A program made the translations under genes and the position numbers. DNA of 64,000 bases from Cognatilysobacter claricitrinus (GTDB lineage: Bacteria; Pseudomonadota; Gammaproteobacteria; Xanthomonadales; Xanthomonadaceae): the NCBI RefSeq assembly GCF_045866565.1, contig NZ_BAAFZV010000001.1, positions 124,001 to 188,000 of the forward strand, read 5' to 3'. The notes under the pieces were generated by a model. The model worked only from the letters and a program-made list of their open reading frames with translations. It ran no database searches and was not told the origin of the DNA. Shown here in pieces: positions 52,234-61,569 of the stretch. The number at the start of each line of letters is the position of its first letter. The stretch's first letter is position 1.

Positions 52234-53898
52234 ATGCCCCACACCTCGCTCATCGCCATGCTCGTCGCGGGCTTCGCGCTCGCCTTCGTTTTCGGCGGGC
52301 TCGCGCACCGCCTGCGCCTATCGCCGCTGGTGGGCTACCTGCTGGCCGGCGTGTTGATCGGCCCGTTCACGCCGGGCTTCATCGCCGACGTCTCGCTGGC
52401 GCCGCAGCTGGCCGAGATCGGCGTGATCCTGCTGATGTTCGGCGTTGGCCTGCATTTCTCGTTGCGCGACCTGCTCGAGGTCAAAGGCATCGCGCTGCCC
52501 GGCGCGCTGGCGCAGATCGTGGTCGTCACCACGCTCGGTTGGGGCCTGGCGCGGCTGATCGGCTGGCCGAACATCACCGGCGTCGTATTCGGGCTGGCGC
52601 TGTCGGTGGCGAGCACGGTCGTGGTGCTGCGCGGGCTCGAGGAACGACGCCTGCTCGACACCTCGCGCGGCCGCATCGCGGTCGGTTGGTTGATCGTCGA
52701 GGACCTCGCGATGGTCCTGGCACTGGTGCTGTTGCCGGCGCTGGGCGGACGCGAGGGCGGCAATATCGGCCTGGCGCTGCTGACGACGGTCGCGAAGGTC
52801 GGCGGCTTCGTCGTGTTCATGCTCGTGGTCGGTCGACGCGTGATCCCGTGGGTGCTCGAACGCGTCGCCGGCACCGGATCGCGCGAGCTGTTCACCCTGT
52901 GCGTGCTCGCGATCGCACTGGGCGTCGCGTTCGGTTCGGCGCAACTGTTCGGCGTGTCGTTCGCACTCGGCGCGTTCTTCGCCGGGCTGATCCTCAGCGA
53001 ATCGGAATTCAGTCATCAGGCCGCGAACGAGACGCTGCCGCTGCGTGACGCGTTCGCGGTGTTGTTCTTCGTATCGGTCGGCATGCTGTTCGATCCGAAG
53101 ATCATCATCGACGAGCCGGTCAACGTGCTCGCGACGTTCCTGGTCGTGGTGGTCGGCAACGCCGTCGTGGCGTGGGCGGTGGCGCGGCTGTTGGGCAAGT
53201 CGCCCGCCACGGCGCGACTGCTCGGCGTGAGCCTGTCGCAGATCGGCGAGTTCTCTTTCATTCTCGCGGGCCTCGGCGTGTCGCTCGGCATGCTGTCCAA
53301 GGACGGGCAGAGCCTGATCCTCGCGGCGGCGATCCTGTCGATCGTCGTCAATCCATTGCTGTTCGCGCTGCACGACCGCATCGAGGCGCGACGCGAGCGC
53401 GAACCACCCGCGCCGCTCGACATCATGTCGCCGCCGCTGCCGGACGGCGAACGGCCGCACGTGATCCTAATCGGCTATGGCCGCGTCGGCAGCGAACTGG
53501 GCCCGCTGCTGCGCGCCCAGGGGATTCCGCTGGTGGTGGTCGACGACGACGAACCGCAGGTGGAGCGCGCGCGCGCGGCGGGAATTCCCGCAGTGCGCGG
53601 CCACGCGGCCAATCCGGCCGTGCTGTCGGAAGCGCGGCCGGACCGCGCGCAGATGGCACTGGTCGCGATTCCGAATGCGTTCGAAGCCGGCGAGATCGTC
53701 GAACGGCTGCGCGAACTCAACCCGACCATCAGCGTGATCGCACGTGCGCACTCCGACGCGGGCGTTCGCTACCTGCTGGAGCGCGGCGCGGACGGCGCGG
53801 TGATGGCCGAGCGCGAACTCGCGCACAGCCTGGCGGAGATGGTCGGCGCGTTGCCGGCGTTCCGCGGCGATCGCTCGCTGCCGCCGGCATCCTCCTGA
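52234..53898 (+). CDS. ybaL: YbaL-type monovalent cation:proton antiporter (CPA2)
   Basis: Inner-membrane CPA2 transporter, related to KefB/KefC, predicted to exchange K+ or Na+ for protons. The 554 residues have about twelve membrane helices (first 385 residues) with the line GYLLAGVLIGPFTPGFIADV and the transport-core GWLIVEDLAMVLAL, then an RCK/TrkA-N NAD-binding domain with VILIGYGRVGSELGPLLRAQ. It follows E. coli YbaL throughout. The ATG at 52234 is preferred; an ATG at 52192 directly abuts AAGGTG. It is divergent from yheS with 112 bases between, where both promoters must lie. Confidence 0.94.
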   Translation: MPHTSLIAMLVAGFALAFVFGGLAHRLRLSPLVGYLLAGVLIGPFTPGFIADVSLAPQLAEIGVILLMFGVGLHFSLRDLLEVKGIALPGALAQIVVVTTLGWGLARLIGWPNITGVVFGLALSVASTVVVLRGLEERRLLDTSRGRIAVGWLIVEDLAMVLALVLLPALGGREGGNIGLALLTTVAKVGGFVVFMLVVGRRVIPWVLERVAGTGSRELFTLCVLAIALGVAFGSAQLFGVSFALGAFFAGLILSESEFSHQAANETLPLRDAFAVLFFVSVGMLFDPKIIIDEPVNVLATFLVVVVGNAVVAWAVARLLGKSPATARLLGVSLSQIGEFSFILAGLGVSLGMLSKDGQSLILAAAILSIVVNPLLFALHDRIEARREREPPAPLDIMSPPLPDGERPHVILIGYGRVGSELGPLLRAQGIPLVVVDDDEPQVERARAAGIPAVRGHAANPAVLSEARPDRAQMALVAIPNAFEAGEIVERLRELNPTISVIARAHSDAGVRYLLERGADGAVMAERELAHSLAEMVGALPAFRGDRSLPPASS

Positions 53899-53917
53899 TC
53901 GACGCGACGTGCATCGC

Positions 53918-54643
53918 ATGAAGGTCGCCTTCCTCACAGGCGCAGGCATGTCCGCCGAAAGCGGCGTGCCGACGTTTCGCGACGCGCTGACCGGCCTGTG
54001 GGCGCGCTTCGATCCCGAACGCCTCGCGACACCGGAGGCGTTCCGTAGCGACCCCGACCTCGTCTGGGGCTGGTACCGCTGGCGCGCCGCGCAGGTGCAA
54101 CGCGTGCAACCGCATGCCGGTCATTCCGCGATCGCCGCGCTGGAAAGCGACGGCTTCGACATCGCCGTGGTCACCCAGAACGTCGACGACCTGCACGAAC
54201 GCGCCGGCAGCTCGCGCGTGCATCACCTGCACGGGCACCTGCTGCGTTCGCGGTGCATCGATTGCGGCGCGATGTCCGAACCGGACCCGATCGTCGCGCC
54301 CTACGAAGGCGACGCCGATGGACATCGCGAAGCGCCGCCACGTTGCGCGGCCTGTGGCGGCCGGCAGCGTCCCGGCGTCGTATGGTTCGGCGAAGCGTTG
54401 CCCGACGAGGCGTGGTCCGCCGGCGTCGATGCCATTCGCGGCGCCGACCGCGTCGTCGTGGTCGGCACGTCGGGCCTGGTGCAGCCGGCGGCGTCGCTGC
54501 CGGGCCTCGCGCGACGTCTGGGCATCCATGTTCTCGAAATCAATCCGCAGCCGAGCGCGTTGACGGCTGACGTCGACGAGTACTGGCCCATGACCGCCAG
54601 CGCCGGCCTCTTGCGCCTGGCAGGCGAGCTTCGCGGTACCTGA
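53918..54643 (+). CDS. NAD-dependent protein deacylase (sirtuin, class III-like)
   Basis: Sirtuin removing acyl groups from lysines at the cost of NAD. The 241 residues show the NAD-binding GAGMSAESGVPTFRD, TQNVDDLHERAG, the catalytic His in HHLHGHLL, the zinc knuckles CIDC and CAAC, and GTSGLVQPAASLP. A Tyr-x-x-Arg in the line WGWYRWRAAQVQ matches the acyl-pocket pair of SIRT5-like class III enzymes such as CobB, suggesting desuccinylase activity. ATG 53918 begins the homology; a GTG at 53909 is possible. It follows ybaL by 19 bases. Confidence 0.9.
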   Translation: MKVAFLTGAGMSAESGVPTFRDALTGLWARFDPERLATPEAFRSDPDLVWGWYRWRAAQVQRVQPHAGHSAIAALESDGFDIAVVTQNVDDLHERAGSSRVHHLHGHLLRSRCIDCGAMSEPDPIVAPYEGDADGHREAPPRCAACGGRQRPGVVWFGEALPDEAWSAGVDAIRGADRVVVVGTSGLVQPAASLPGLARRLGIHVLEINPQPSALTADVDEYWPMTASAGLLRLAGELRGT

Positions 54644-54680
54644 AACGAAAACGCCACCGGCAAGCCAATCGCCGGTGGCG
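54642..54680 (-). terminator. Intrinsic terminator after clpB
   Basis: CGCCACCGGC (54652-54661) and GCCGGTGGCG (54671-54680) form a perfect 10-bp stem, loop 9 bases. On the minus strand TTTTCGTTTC follows. It starts 24 bases after the clpB stop and touches the stop codon of the convergent sirtuin. A strong terminator candidate. Confidence 0.85.
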
Positions 54681-54703
54681 CCGTGTGCCGTGCGCGCCTT
54701 CGA

Positions 54704-57289
54704 TCAGTTGCGGTCGAACGCCAGGTGTCCGCCTTCGGTGCGAACGCGCACGGTATCGCCGTTCGCGAACTCGCCGGCGAGGATGCGCTGAGCGAGCGGA
54801 TTTTCCAGCTGCTGCTGGATCGCACGCTTCAGCGGACGCGCGCCATACACCGGATCGAAACCGACGTTGCCCAGCAATGCGAGCGCTTCGTCGCTGAGTT
54901 CGAGTTTCAACCCGCGCTCGGCCAACCGCTTCTCCAGGCCGCGCAACTGGATCTTCGCGATCTCCCGGATCTGCGCCTTGTCGAGCGGATGGAAGACGAC
55001 GATGTCGTCGAGCCGATTGATGAACTCCGGTCGGAAATGCGCCTGCACCACGGCCATCACCGCTGCCTTCATCTGCATGTAGGCCTGCGGCGAGTCGTCG
55101 CCCTGCAGTTCCTGGATCTGGTGCGAACCGAGGTTCGACGTCATCACGATCACGGTGTTGCGGAAGTCGACGGTGCGACCCTGACCATCGGTAAGACGGC
55201 CATCGTCCAGCACCTGCAGCAGGATGTTGAACACGTCCGGATGTGCCTTCTCGACCTCGTCGAGCAGGATCACGCTGTACGGCCGACGACGCACCGCTTC
55301 GGTGAGGTAGCCGCCTTCCTCGTAGCCGACATAACCCGGAGGCGCGCCGACCAGACGGCTCACCGCGTGCTTCTCCATGAACTCGCTCATGTCGATGCGC
55401 ACCATCGCGTCCGTCGAGTCGAACAGGAATTCGGCGAGCGCCTTGCACAGCTCGGTCTTGCCGACGCCCGTGGGGCCAAGGAACAGGAATGAACCACTGG
55501 GACGGTTCGGGTCGCTCAAACCCGCGCGCGAGCGACGCACCGCATCGGACACGACCTTGATCGCTTCGTCCTGTCCCACCACGCGTGCGTGCAACTGCTC
55601 TTCCATCTTCAGCAGCTTCTCGCGCTCGCCCTCGAGCATCCTGTTGACGGGGATGCCGGTCCAGCGCGACACGACTTCGGCGATCTCCTCGGCGGTCACC
55701 TTGTCCTGCAGCAGCGTGAAGCCCTTGGTTTCGGCTTCCTGCGCGCTCGCGAGCTGCTTCTCCAGTTCCGGGATGCGGCCGTACTGGATCTCGCTCATCT
55801 TCGCGAAGTCCTGCTTGCGTTGCGCGGCCTCGAGTTCGAGCTTGGCCTGCTCGATCTGCTCCTTGATCTTCGTCGCGCCCTGCACGCTGGCCTTTTCGGC
55901 CTTCCACACTTCCTCGAGGTCATTGAACTCGCGCTCGAGCGTGGCGATGTCGGCTTCGAGGTCAGCCAACCGCTGCTTGGATGCCTCGTCCTTCTCCTTC
56001 TTCAGCGCCTCGCGCTGGATCTTGAGCTGGATCAGGCGGCGCTCCTTGCGATCGAGTTCCTCCGGCTTCGAATCGATCTCCATGCGGATGCGCGACGCCG
56101 CTTCGTCCATCAGGTCGATGGCCTTGTCCGGCAGCTGGCGGTCGGCGATGTAACGGTGGCTGAGCGTTGCCGCGGCGACGATCGCCGGGTCGGTGATCTC
56201 CACGCCGTGGTGCACGGCGTAGCGCTCCTTGAGGCCACGCAGGATCGCGATGGTGTCCTCTACGCTGGGCTCGCCGACGAAGACCTTCTGGAAGCGCCGC
56301 TCCAGCGCGGCGTCCTTCTCGACGTACTTGCGGTATTCGTCGAGCGTGGTCGCGCCGATGCAGTGCAGCTCGCCACGCGCGAGCGCGGGCTTGAGCATGT
56401 TGCCCGCATCCATCGCGCCATCGGCCTTGCCCGCACCGACCATCGTGTGCAGCTCGTCGATGAAGAGAATGATCTGGCCTTCATTCTTGGCGAGGTCGTT
56501 GAGCACGGCCTTCAGGCGCTCCTCGAACTCGCCGCGATACTTCGCACCCGCGATCAACGCGCCCATGTCGAGCGACAGCACGCGCTTGCCGCGCAGGCCT
56601 TCCGGCACCTCGCCGTTGACGATGCGTTGCGCCAGGCCTTCGACGATCGCGGTCTTGCCCACGCCCGGCTCGCCGATCAGCACCGGATTGTTCTTGGTGC
56701 GACGCTGCAGCACCTGGATCGTGCGACGGATTTCCTCATCGCGGCCGACCACCGGATCGAGCTTGCCGCCCTCGGCGCGCGCGGTGAGGTCGACCGTGTA
56801 TTTCTCCAGCGCCTGACGCGCCTCCTCGGCGTTCTCGTCCTGCACCTTCTCGCCGCCGCGCAGCTTGTCGACGGCCGCTTCGAGCTTCTCCTTCGTCGCG
56901 CCGGTGGCTTTCAGCGCACGGCCGAGGTCGCCGCCATCCTCCAGCGCCGCCAGCACGAACAGCTCGCTCGCGATGAAGCTGTCGCCACGCTGCGTCGCCA
57001 GTTTGTCGGTGACGTTGAGCAGGCGCGAGAGGTCGTTGCCGATGGAAATGTTGCCGGCCTGTCCCGACACCTTCGGCAGTTTGTCGAGCGCTTCGCCGAG
57101 ACGCTCGCGCAGCGCGGCGACGTTCACGCCGGCCTGCGCCAGCAACGGACGCGTGCTGCCGCCCTGCTGGTCGAGCAGCGCGGCCATCAGGTGCGCAGGC
57201 TCCAGCACGCTGTGGTCGCGCGCGACGGCAAGCGACTGGGCATCGCCCAGCGCCTGCTGAAAGCGGGATGTGAGCTTGTCCATCCGCAT
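54704..57289 (-). CDS. clpB: ATP-dependent disaggregase ClpB
   Basis: Hexameric AAA+ chaperone that, with DnaK, pulls proteins out of aggregates. The 861 residues match the family. It has an N-terminal Clp domain, NBD1 with GEPGVGKTAIVEGLAQRI, a long coiled-coil middle domain (about 410-525), NBD2 with GPTGVGKTELCKALAEF and the conserved GYVGYEEGGYLTEAVRRRP. Start at 57289 with AGAGGA 7 bases upstream; a second ATG two codons on is less likely. A sigma-32-type promoter stands upstream and a strong terminator downstream, so it is a single-gene heat-shock unit. Confidence 0.98.
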   Translation of the reverse strand: MRMDKLTSRFQQALGDAQSLAVARDHSVLEPAHLMAALLDQQGGSTRPLLAQAGVNVAALRERLGEALDKLPKVSGQAGNISIGNDLSRLLNVTDKLATQRGDSFIASELFVLAALEDGGDLGRALKATGATKEKLEAAVDKLRGGEKVQDENAEEARQALEKYTVDLTARAEGGKLDPVVGRDEEIRRTIQVLQRRTKNNPVLIGEPGVGKTAIVEGLAQRIVNGEVPEGLRGKRVLSLDMGALIAGAKYRGEFEERLKAVLNDLAKNEGQIILFIDELHTMVGAGKADGAMDAGNMLKPALARGELHCIGATTLDEYRKYVEKDAALERRFQKVFVGEPSVEDTIAILRGLKERYAVHHGVEITDPAIVAAATLSHRYIADRQLPDKAIDLMDEAASRIRMEIDSKPEELDRKERRLIQLKIQREALKKEKDEASKQRLADLEADIATLEREFNDLEEVWKAEKASVQGATKIKEQIEQAKLELEAAQRKQDFAKMSEIQYGRIPELEKQLASAQEAETKGFTLLQDKVTAEEIAEVVSRWTGIPVNRMLEGEREKLLKMEEQLHARVVGQDEAIKVVSDAVRRSRAGLSDPNRPSGSFLFLGPTGVGKTELCKALAEFLFDSTDAMVRIDMSEFMEKHAVSRLVGAPPGYVGYEEGGYLTEAVRRRPYSVILLDEVEKAHPDVFNILLQVLDDGRLTDGQGRTVDFRNTVIVMTSNLGSHQIQELQGDDSPQAYMQMKAAVMAVVQAHFRPEFINRLDDIVVFHPLDKAQIREIAKIQLRGLEKRLAERGLKLELSDEALALLGNVGFDPVYGARPLKRAIQQQLENPLAQRILAGEFANGDTVRVRTEGGHLAFDRN

Positions 57290-57336
57290 GGTGAGGTCCT
57301 CTGGAATCGGGGCGGCTGCGAACCGCGATGGCCGAT

Positions 57337-57364
57337 AGATGCGGACTATGCCGGTCGATTCAAG
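57337..57364 (-). promoter_or_regulatory. Predicted sigma-32 heat-shock promoter of clpB
   Basis: On the minus strand CTTGAA (57364-57359) is followed by 14 bases and CCGCATCT (57344-57337), against the sigma-32 consensus CTTGAAA-N11-16-CCCCATnT. Only one base of the -10 differs in the core. Transcription should begin near 57330, about 40 bases before clpB. Confidence 0.75.
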
Positions 57365-57452
57365 CGCAGCGCGTGACCGTCCGGCAGCACGTCGAACGTG
57401 CAGGGGCGGCTGTCCACCCGGTGCTTACGTCGCTGCTACCAGACTCGGCCCG

Positions 57453-58220
57453 ATGAGTGCTACCGCCCCCTTCACCCTGCCCGCCCCGCCGCCCGTGCAA
57501 GCGCACTGGGCGCTCTTCCTCGACGTCGACGGCTGCCTGCTCGACTTCGCCGACGATCCCGACGACGTGCACGTGCCCGATGGCCTCGGCGACGCGTTGT
57601 CACGGCTGTCGCGCGCGCTCGACGGCGCGCTCGCCCTGGTGAGCGGTCGCCGCATCGCGCAACTCGATGCCCTGTTCCCGGATCTGCGCATGCCCGCTGC
57701 AGGCCTGCATGGGCTGGAGCTGCGCGAACGCATCGACCATTCGCCGCCGATCGACGCGCCGCCGGAACTGCAGCGCGTTCGCGAGGCCGCCGAGCAGATC
57801 GCGGCCGCGCATCCGGGCGCACGCATTGAGGACAAGGGCATCGCGCTGGCCCTGCACTGGCGCGCCGCACCGAATGCGCGCTCGCCACTGCAGGCGATCG
57901 CCGCGTCCGCGCTGTCGCACCTGCCCGGGTATCGGTTGCAGCACGGCAACTGCGTGGTCGAACTACGGCCTGCGCATGCCGACAAGGGCGACGCGATGCG
58001 GCGATTGATGGCGGCCGCGCCCTTCGCCGGCCGCACGCCCGTGTTCGCAGGCGACGACCTCACCGACGAGGACGGCTTCGCCGCGGCAAACCGCATGGAC
58101 GGGCTGTCCGTGCGAGTCGGTGACCGTCAACCCAGCCTCGCAACGCACACGCTCGCCGACACCGACGCATTGCGACGCTGGATCGCCGATGGCGCCGATC
58201 GGCTCGGAGCCGCGGCATGA
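57453..58220 (+). CDS. otsB: Trehalose-6-phosphate phosphatase
   Basis: HAD-superfamily phosphatase that releases trehalose from trehalose-6-phosphate. The 255 residues show the nucleophile motif FLDVDGCLLDF (DxD), LVSGRRIAQLDALFPD, and the family's VFAGDDLTDEDGF for Mg binding. The ATG at 57453 starts the conserved part; a longer frame to 57339 overlaps the clpB promoter. It overlaps the GH15 gene by ATGA and is first in otsB-GH15-otsA. Confidence 0.95.
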   Translation: MSATAPFTLPAPPPVQAHWALFLDVDGCLLDFADDPDDVHVPDGLGDALSRLSRALDGALALVSGRRIAQLDALFPDLRMPAAGLHGLELRERIDHSPPIDAPPELQRVREAAEQIAAAHPGARIEDKGIALALHWRAAPNARSPLQAIAASALSHLPGYRLQHGNCVVELRPAHADKGDAMRRLMAAAPFAGRTPVFAGDDLTDEDGFAAANRMDGLSVRVGDRQPSLATHTLADTDALRRWIADGADRLGAAA

Positions 58221-59989
58221 GTTCGCTGGCGCTGGGCCTGGTCGGCAACTGCAGCATCGGCGCGCTCATCGACCCGCAGGCACGCATCGTCTGGGGCTGC
58301 GTGCCCGCATTCGACGGCGATCCGACCTTCTGCGCGCTGCTGTCGCCGCGCATCGACGGCGGTGATTTCGCCATCGAGCTCGACGGCGGCGTCTCCAGCG
58401 AGCAGCACTACATCGAGAACACCGCGGTGTTGCGCACGGTATTGCGCGACGACCGCGGCGGCGCCATCGAGATCATCGATTTCGCACCGCGATGGAAGCA
58501 GTACGACCGCTTCTATCGCCCGGTGATGCTGATCCGCACGGTGCGACCGCTCGCCGGCGAGCCGCGCATTCGCGTCCGTCTGCGACCGTTGGCGGACTAC
58601 GGCTCGCGCGTGCCGGATCGCACCTGGGGCAGCAACCACATCCGCTTCGCGCTCGGCGATTTCACGCTGCGGCTCAACACCGACGCGCCGGTGCGGATGG
58701 TGCGCGAGGAGATTCCGTTCCTGCTCGATCGCGAACTGCATTTCATCCTCGGGCCCGACGAGACATTCACCCGCGCCATCGATGACTACGCGCACGAAGC
58801 GCTCGACAAGACCATCGACTACTGGCGCGAATGGGTGCGTGCGCTGTCGATCCCGCTGGAGTGGCAGGACGCGGTGATCCGCAGCGCGATCACGCTCAAG
58901 CTCTGCCAGTACGACGAGACCGGGGCGATCATCGCCGCGATGACGACGTCGATTCCGGAAGCGGCCGATACGCAGCGCAACTGGGACTACCGCTACTGCT
59001 GGCTGCGCGATGCGGCCTTCGTCGTGCGCGCGCTCAACCGCCTCGGCGCAACACGCACGATGGAGGAATACCTGCGCTACGTGTCGAACCTGATTCCCGA
59101 GGACGGGCATCTACAGCCGCTGTACGGAATCGGCCTGGACCGCGAGCTGCACGAAGAGGAGATGGACGCGCTCGCCGGTTATCGCGGCATGGGTCCGGTG
59201 CGACGCGGCAACCTCGCATGGGTGCAGCCGCAGCACGATGTCTACGGCAGCGTGGTGCTGGCGTCGACGCAGATGTTTTTCGACCGCCGCCTGAACCTGC
59301 CCAGCGGCAGCACGCACTTCCGTCGACTCGAACGCCTGGGCGAGCGGGCGTATGCCCTGTTCGACCAGCCCGACGCCGGCCTCTGGGAGTTCCGCGGCCG
59401 CGTCGAGGTGCACACGTATTCGGCGGTGATGTGCTGGGCCGCCTGCGACCGCCTTGCCCGAATCGCGGGCGCCCTGCAGATCGCCGACCGCGAGGCGTTC
59501 TGGCGCGAGCGCGCCGACCGCATGCATGCGCGCATCGACGAGCTGGCATTCGATCGCGGTCGCGGCGTGTTCGTCGAAGGCACGCACAGCGGGCGCATGG
59601 ATGCGGTGTTGCTTCTGCTCGCCGACCTCGGCTTCGTCCGTGCGGGCGACACGCGCTTCGCTGCGACCGTCGATGCCGTCGGCCGGGAGTTGCGCCGTGG
59701 CGACGGCATGCTCCGCTACGTCGCGCCCGACGACTTCGGCGTGCCCGAGACGAGTTTCACCATCTGCACGTTCTGGTACATCGACGCGCTGGCGTCGGTC
59801 GGTCGCGCCGACGAAGCACGCGAGCTGTTCGAGCGCGTGCTGGCGCGACGCAACGCACTCGGCCTGCTGTCGGAGGACATGTCGCTGGAAGGCAACGAGT
59901 TGTGGGGCAACTTCCCGCAGACGTATTCGCACGTCGGCCTGATCAACGCGGCGATGCGGCTCAGCCGCCCATGGGAGCACGCCACGTAG
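58217..59989 (+). CDS. Glycoside hydrolase family 15 protein (glucoamylase or trehalase type)
   Basis: Predicted alpha-glucoside hydrolase of 590 residues, cytoplasmic (no signal peptide). An N-terminal beta-sandwich is followed by an (alpha/alpha)6 barrel with RNWDYRYCWLRDAAFVVRAL, the acidic line VSNLIPEDGHLQPLYGI and, near the end, NELWGNFPQTYSHVGLINAA; these are GH15 hallmarks. Mycobacterial trehalases belong to GH15, and the position between otsB (ATGA overlap) and otsA suggests trehalose or a precursor as substrate. A glucoamylase acting on maltodextrins is the alternative; residues alone do not decide. Confidence 0.9.
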   Translation: MSSLALGLVGNCSIGALIDPQARIVWGCVPAFDGDPTFCALLSPRIDGGDFAIELDGGVSSEQHYIENTAVLRTVLRDDRGGAIEIIDFAPRWKQYDRFYRPVMLIRTVRPLAGEPRIRVRLRPLADYGSRVPDRTWGSNHIRFALGDFTLRLNTDAPVRMVREEIPFLLDRELHFILGPDETFTRAIDDYAHEALDKTIDYWREWVRALSIPLEWQDAVIRSAITLKLCQYDETGAIIAAMTTSIPEAADTQRNWDYRYCWLRDAAFVVRALNRLGATRTMEEYLRYVSNLIPEDGHLQPLYGIGLDRELHEEEMDALAGYRGMGPVRRGNLAWVQPQHDVYGSVVLASTQMFFDRRLNLPSGSTHFRRLERLGERAYALFDQPDAGLWEFRGRVEVHTYSAVMCWAACDRLARIAGALQIADREAFWRERADRMHARIDELAFDRGRGVFVEGTHSGRMDAVLLLLADLGFVRAGDTRFAATVDAVGRELRRGDGMLRYVAPDDFGVPETSFTICTFWYIDALASVGRADEARELFERVLARRNALGLLSEDMSLEGNELWGNFPQTYSHVGLINAAMRLSRPWEHAT

Positions 59990-60090
59990 CGCTGCCGGCG
60001 CGTCGTGAAGCCATCACGCCTCCGCGAACCGGCGCCCGGCATGCTGAATGCACCGGCGCACGCCGGCAGGAGCACCAACGCGGGTAGCGC

Positions 60091-61548
60091 ATGAGTCGTC
60101 TCGTCGTCGTCAGCAATCGTGTCGCACTGCCGGAGGAATCACGTGCCGGCGGTCTCGCGATCGCACTGCTCGATGCGCTGCGCGAGGACGGCGGTGTCTG
60201 GTTCGGCTGGAGCGGCACGGTCGATCCGCACGCGTCCGGCCGGATCCATGAGCAGCAGGACGGCAACATCCGCTACGTCACCATGGACCTGTCGACGCAG
60301 GATCATGCGGACTACTACAACGGCTTCGCGAATCGCACGTTGTGGCCGCTGCTGCACTTCCGCATGGACCTGGTGGACTACGACCGCGGCACGTTTGCCG
60401 GCTACAAGCGGGTCAACGCGTTGTTCGCCGACAAGCTCGCACCGCTGCTGCGTGACGACGACCTCGTCTGGATCCATGACTACCACCTGATCCCGCTCGC
60501 GCGCCAGCTGCGCGAGCGCGGCGTCAGGTGCCGCATCGGCTTCTTCCTGCACGTGCCGATGCCGTCGTCCGACCTGCTCGCCGCGTTGCCGGGCCATCAG
60601 TTGCTGTTCGAAGGCCTGTCGTCCTGCGACCTCGTCGGCTTCCAGACCGAGCGCGATCTCGAACGCTTCCAGGATTACGTGCGCCTGTTCGGCGGCGGTC
60701 GCGTGCTCGAACGTGGCCTGCTGGAGGCACCGGATGGCCGGCGATTCCACGCCGGCGCATTCCCGATCAGCATCGATACCGCCCGCATCGCCGAGCTCGC
60801 ACGCGAGGCGGCGGCGAAGTCGGGCGTGAAGCGACTGGTGGCGAGCATGTCGGGCCGGCAGCTCGCGATCGGCGTCGACCGCCTCGATTACTCGAAAGGC
60901 CTGCCGGAGCGTTTCAAGGGTTTCGCGAACTATCTCCGGCGCTATCCGCAGCAGCGCGGGCAACTCACGTTCCTGCAGATCGCGCCGGTGTCGCGCGGCG
61001 GCGTCGCCGAATACCGCAAGCTGCGCAGCGAACTCGAACAGCTGTCCGGCAACATCAACGGGCGTTTCGCCGAGCCGGACTGGACGCCGATCCGCTACGT
61101 CAATCGCAACTTCCCGCACGCGGCGCTCACCGGCTTCTATCGCCTCGCGAAGCTGGGACTGGTGACGCCGCTGCGCGATGGCATGAACCTGGTCGCGAAG
61201 GAATTCGTCGCGGCGCAGGACCCGGACGACCCCGGCGTACTGCTGCTCTCGCCGTTCGCGGGCGCGGCGCGTGAACTCGGTGGCGCGCTCGTCGCCAATC
61301 CGTACGATCTCGACGGCACCGGCGACGCGATCGCGCAGGCGATGACCATGCCGCGCGAGGAGCGTCGTGAACGTTGGCAGGGCATGTTCCAGCACCTGCT
61401 CACGCACGACATCACCTACTGGCGCCGTAGCTACCTGGCCGCGCTGCGCACGGCGCGCGACGTGATCGAGGATCGCGGCTACGTGGTCGAGCGCCGCGCG
61501 CAGCAGCGTCGCCGCGACGATGCATCACACGACGCGCGTCCGCACTGA
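60091..61548 (+). CDS. otsA: Trehalose-6-phosphate synthase
   Basis: GT20 glycosyltransferase joining UDP-glucose and glucose-6-phosphate. The 485 residues (E. coli 474) show the start LVVVSNRVALPEE, the acceptor loop near GGLAIALLDALRE, VWIHDYHLIPLARQLRE, and the donor site IGVDRLDYSKGLPERFK and PLRDGMNLVAKEF with the usual Arg, Lys, Asp and Glu. A 101-base gap separates it from the GH15 gene; no clear promoter or terminator was seen there. Osmotic or desiccation stress control is likely by family only. Confidence 0.96.
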   Translation: MSRLVVVSNRVALPEESRAGGLAIALLDALREDGGVWFGWSGTVDPHASGRIHEQQDGNIRYVTMDLSTQDHADYYNGFANRTLWPLLHFRMDLVDYDRGTFAGYKRVNALFADKLAPLLRDDDLVWIHDYHLIPLARQLRERGVRCRIGFFLHVPMPSSDLLAALPGHQLLFEGLSSCDLVGFQTERDLERFQDYVRLFGGGRVLERGLLEAPDGRRFHAGAFPISIDTARIAELAREAAAKSGVKRLVASMSGRQLAIGVDRLDYSKGLPERFKGFANYLRRYPQQRGQLTFLQIAPVSRGGVAEYRKLRSELEQLSGNINGRFAEPDWTPIRYVNRNFPHAALTGFYRLAKLGLVTPLRDGMNLVAKEFVAAQDPDDPGVLLLSPFAGAARELGGALVANPYDLDGTGDAIAQAMTMPREERRERWQGMFQHLLTHDITYWRRSYLAALRTARDVIEDRGYVVERRAQQRRRDDASHDARPH

Positions 61549-61557
61549 CCGGTTCGC

Positions 61558-61563
61558 TATGCT
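61558..61563 (+). promoter_or_regulatory. -10 element abutting the saccharopine-dehydrogenase-like gene
   Basis: TATGCT lies at -12 to -7 counted from the A of the ATG at 61570 as +1, so the messenger may begin at the start codon. No -35 and no ribosome site are visible. Confidence 0.35.
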
Positions 61564-61569
61564 GCGCGC

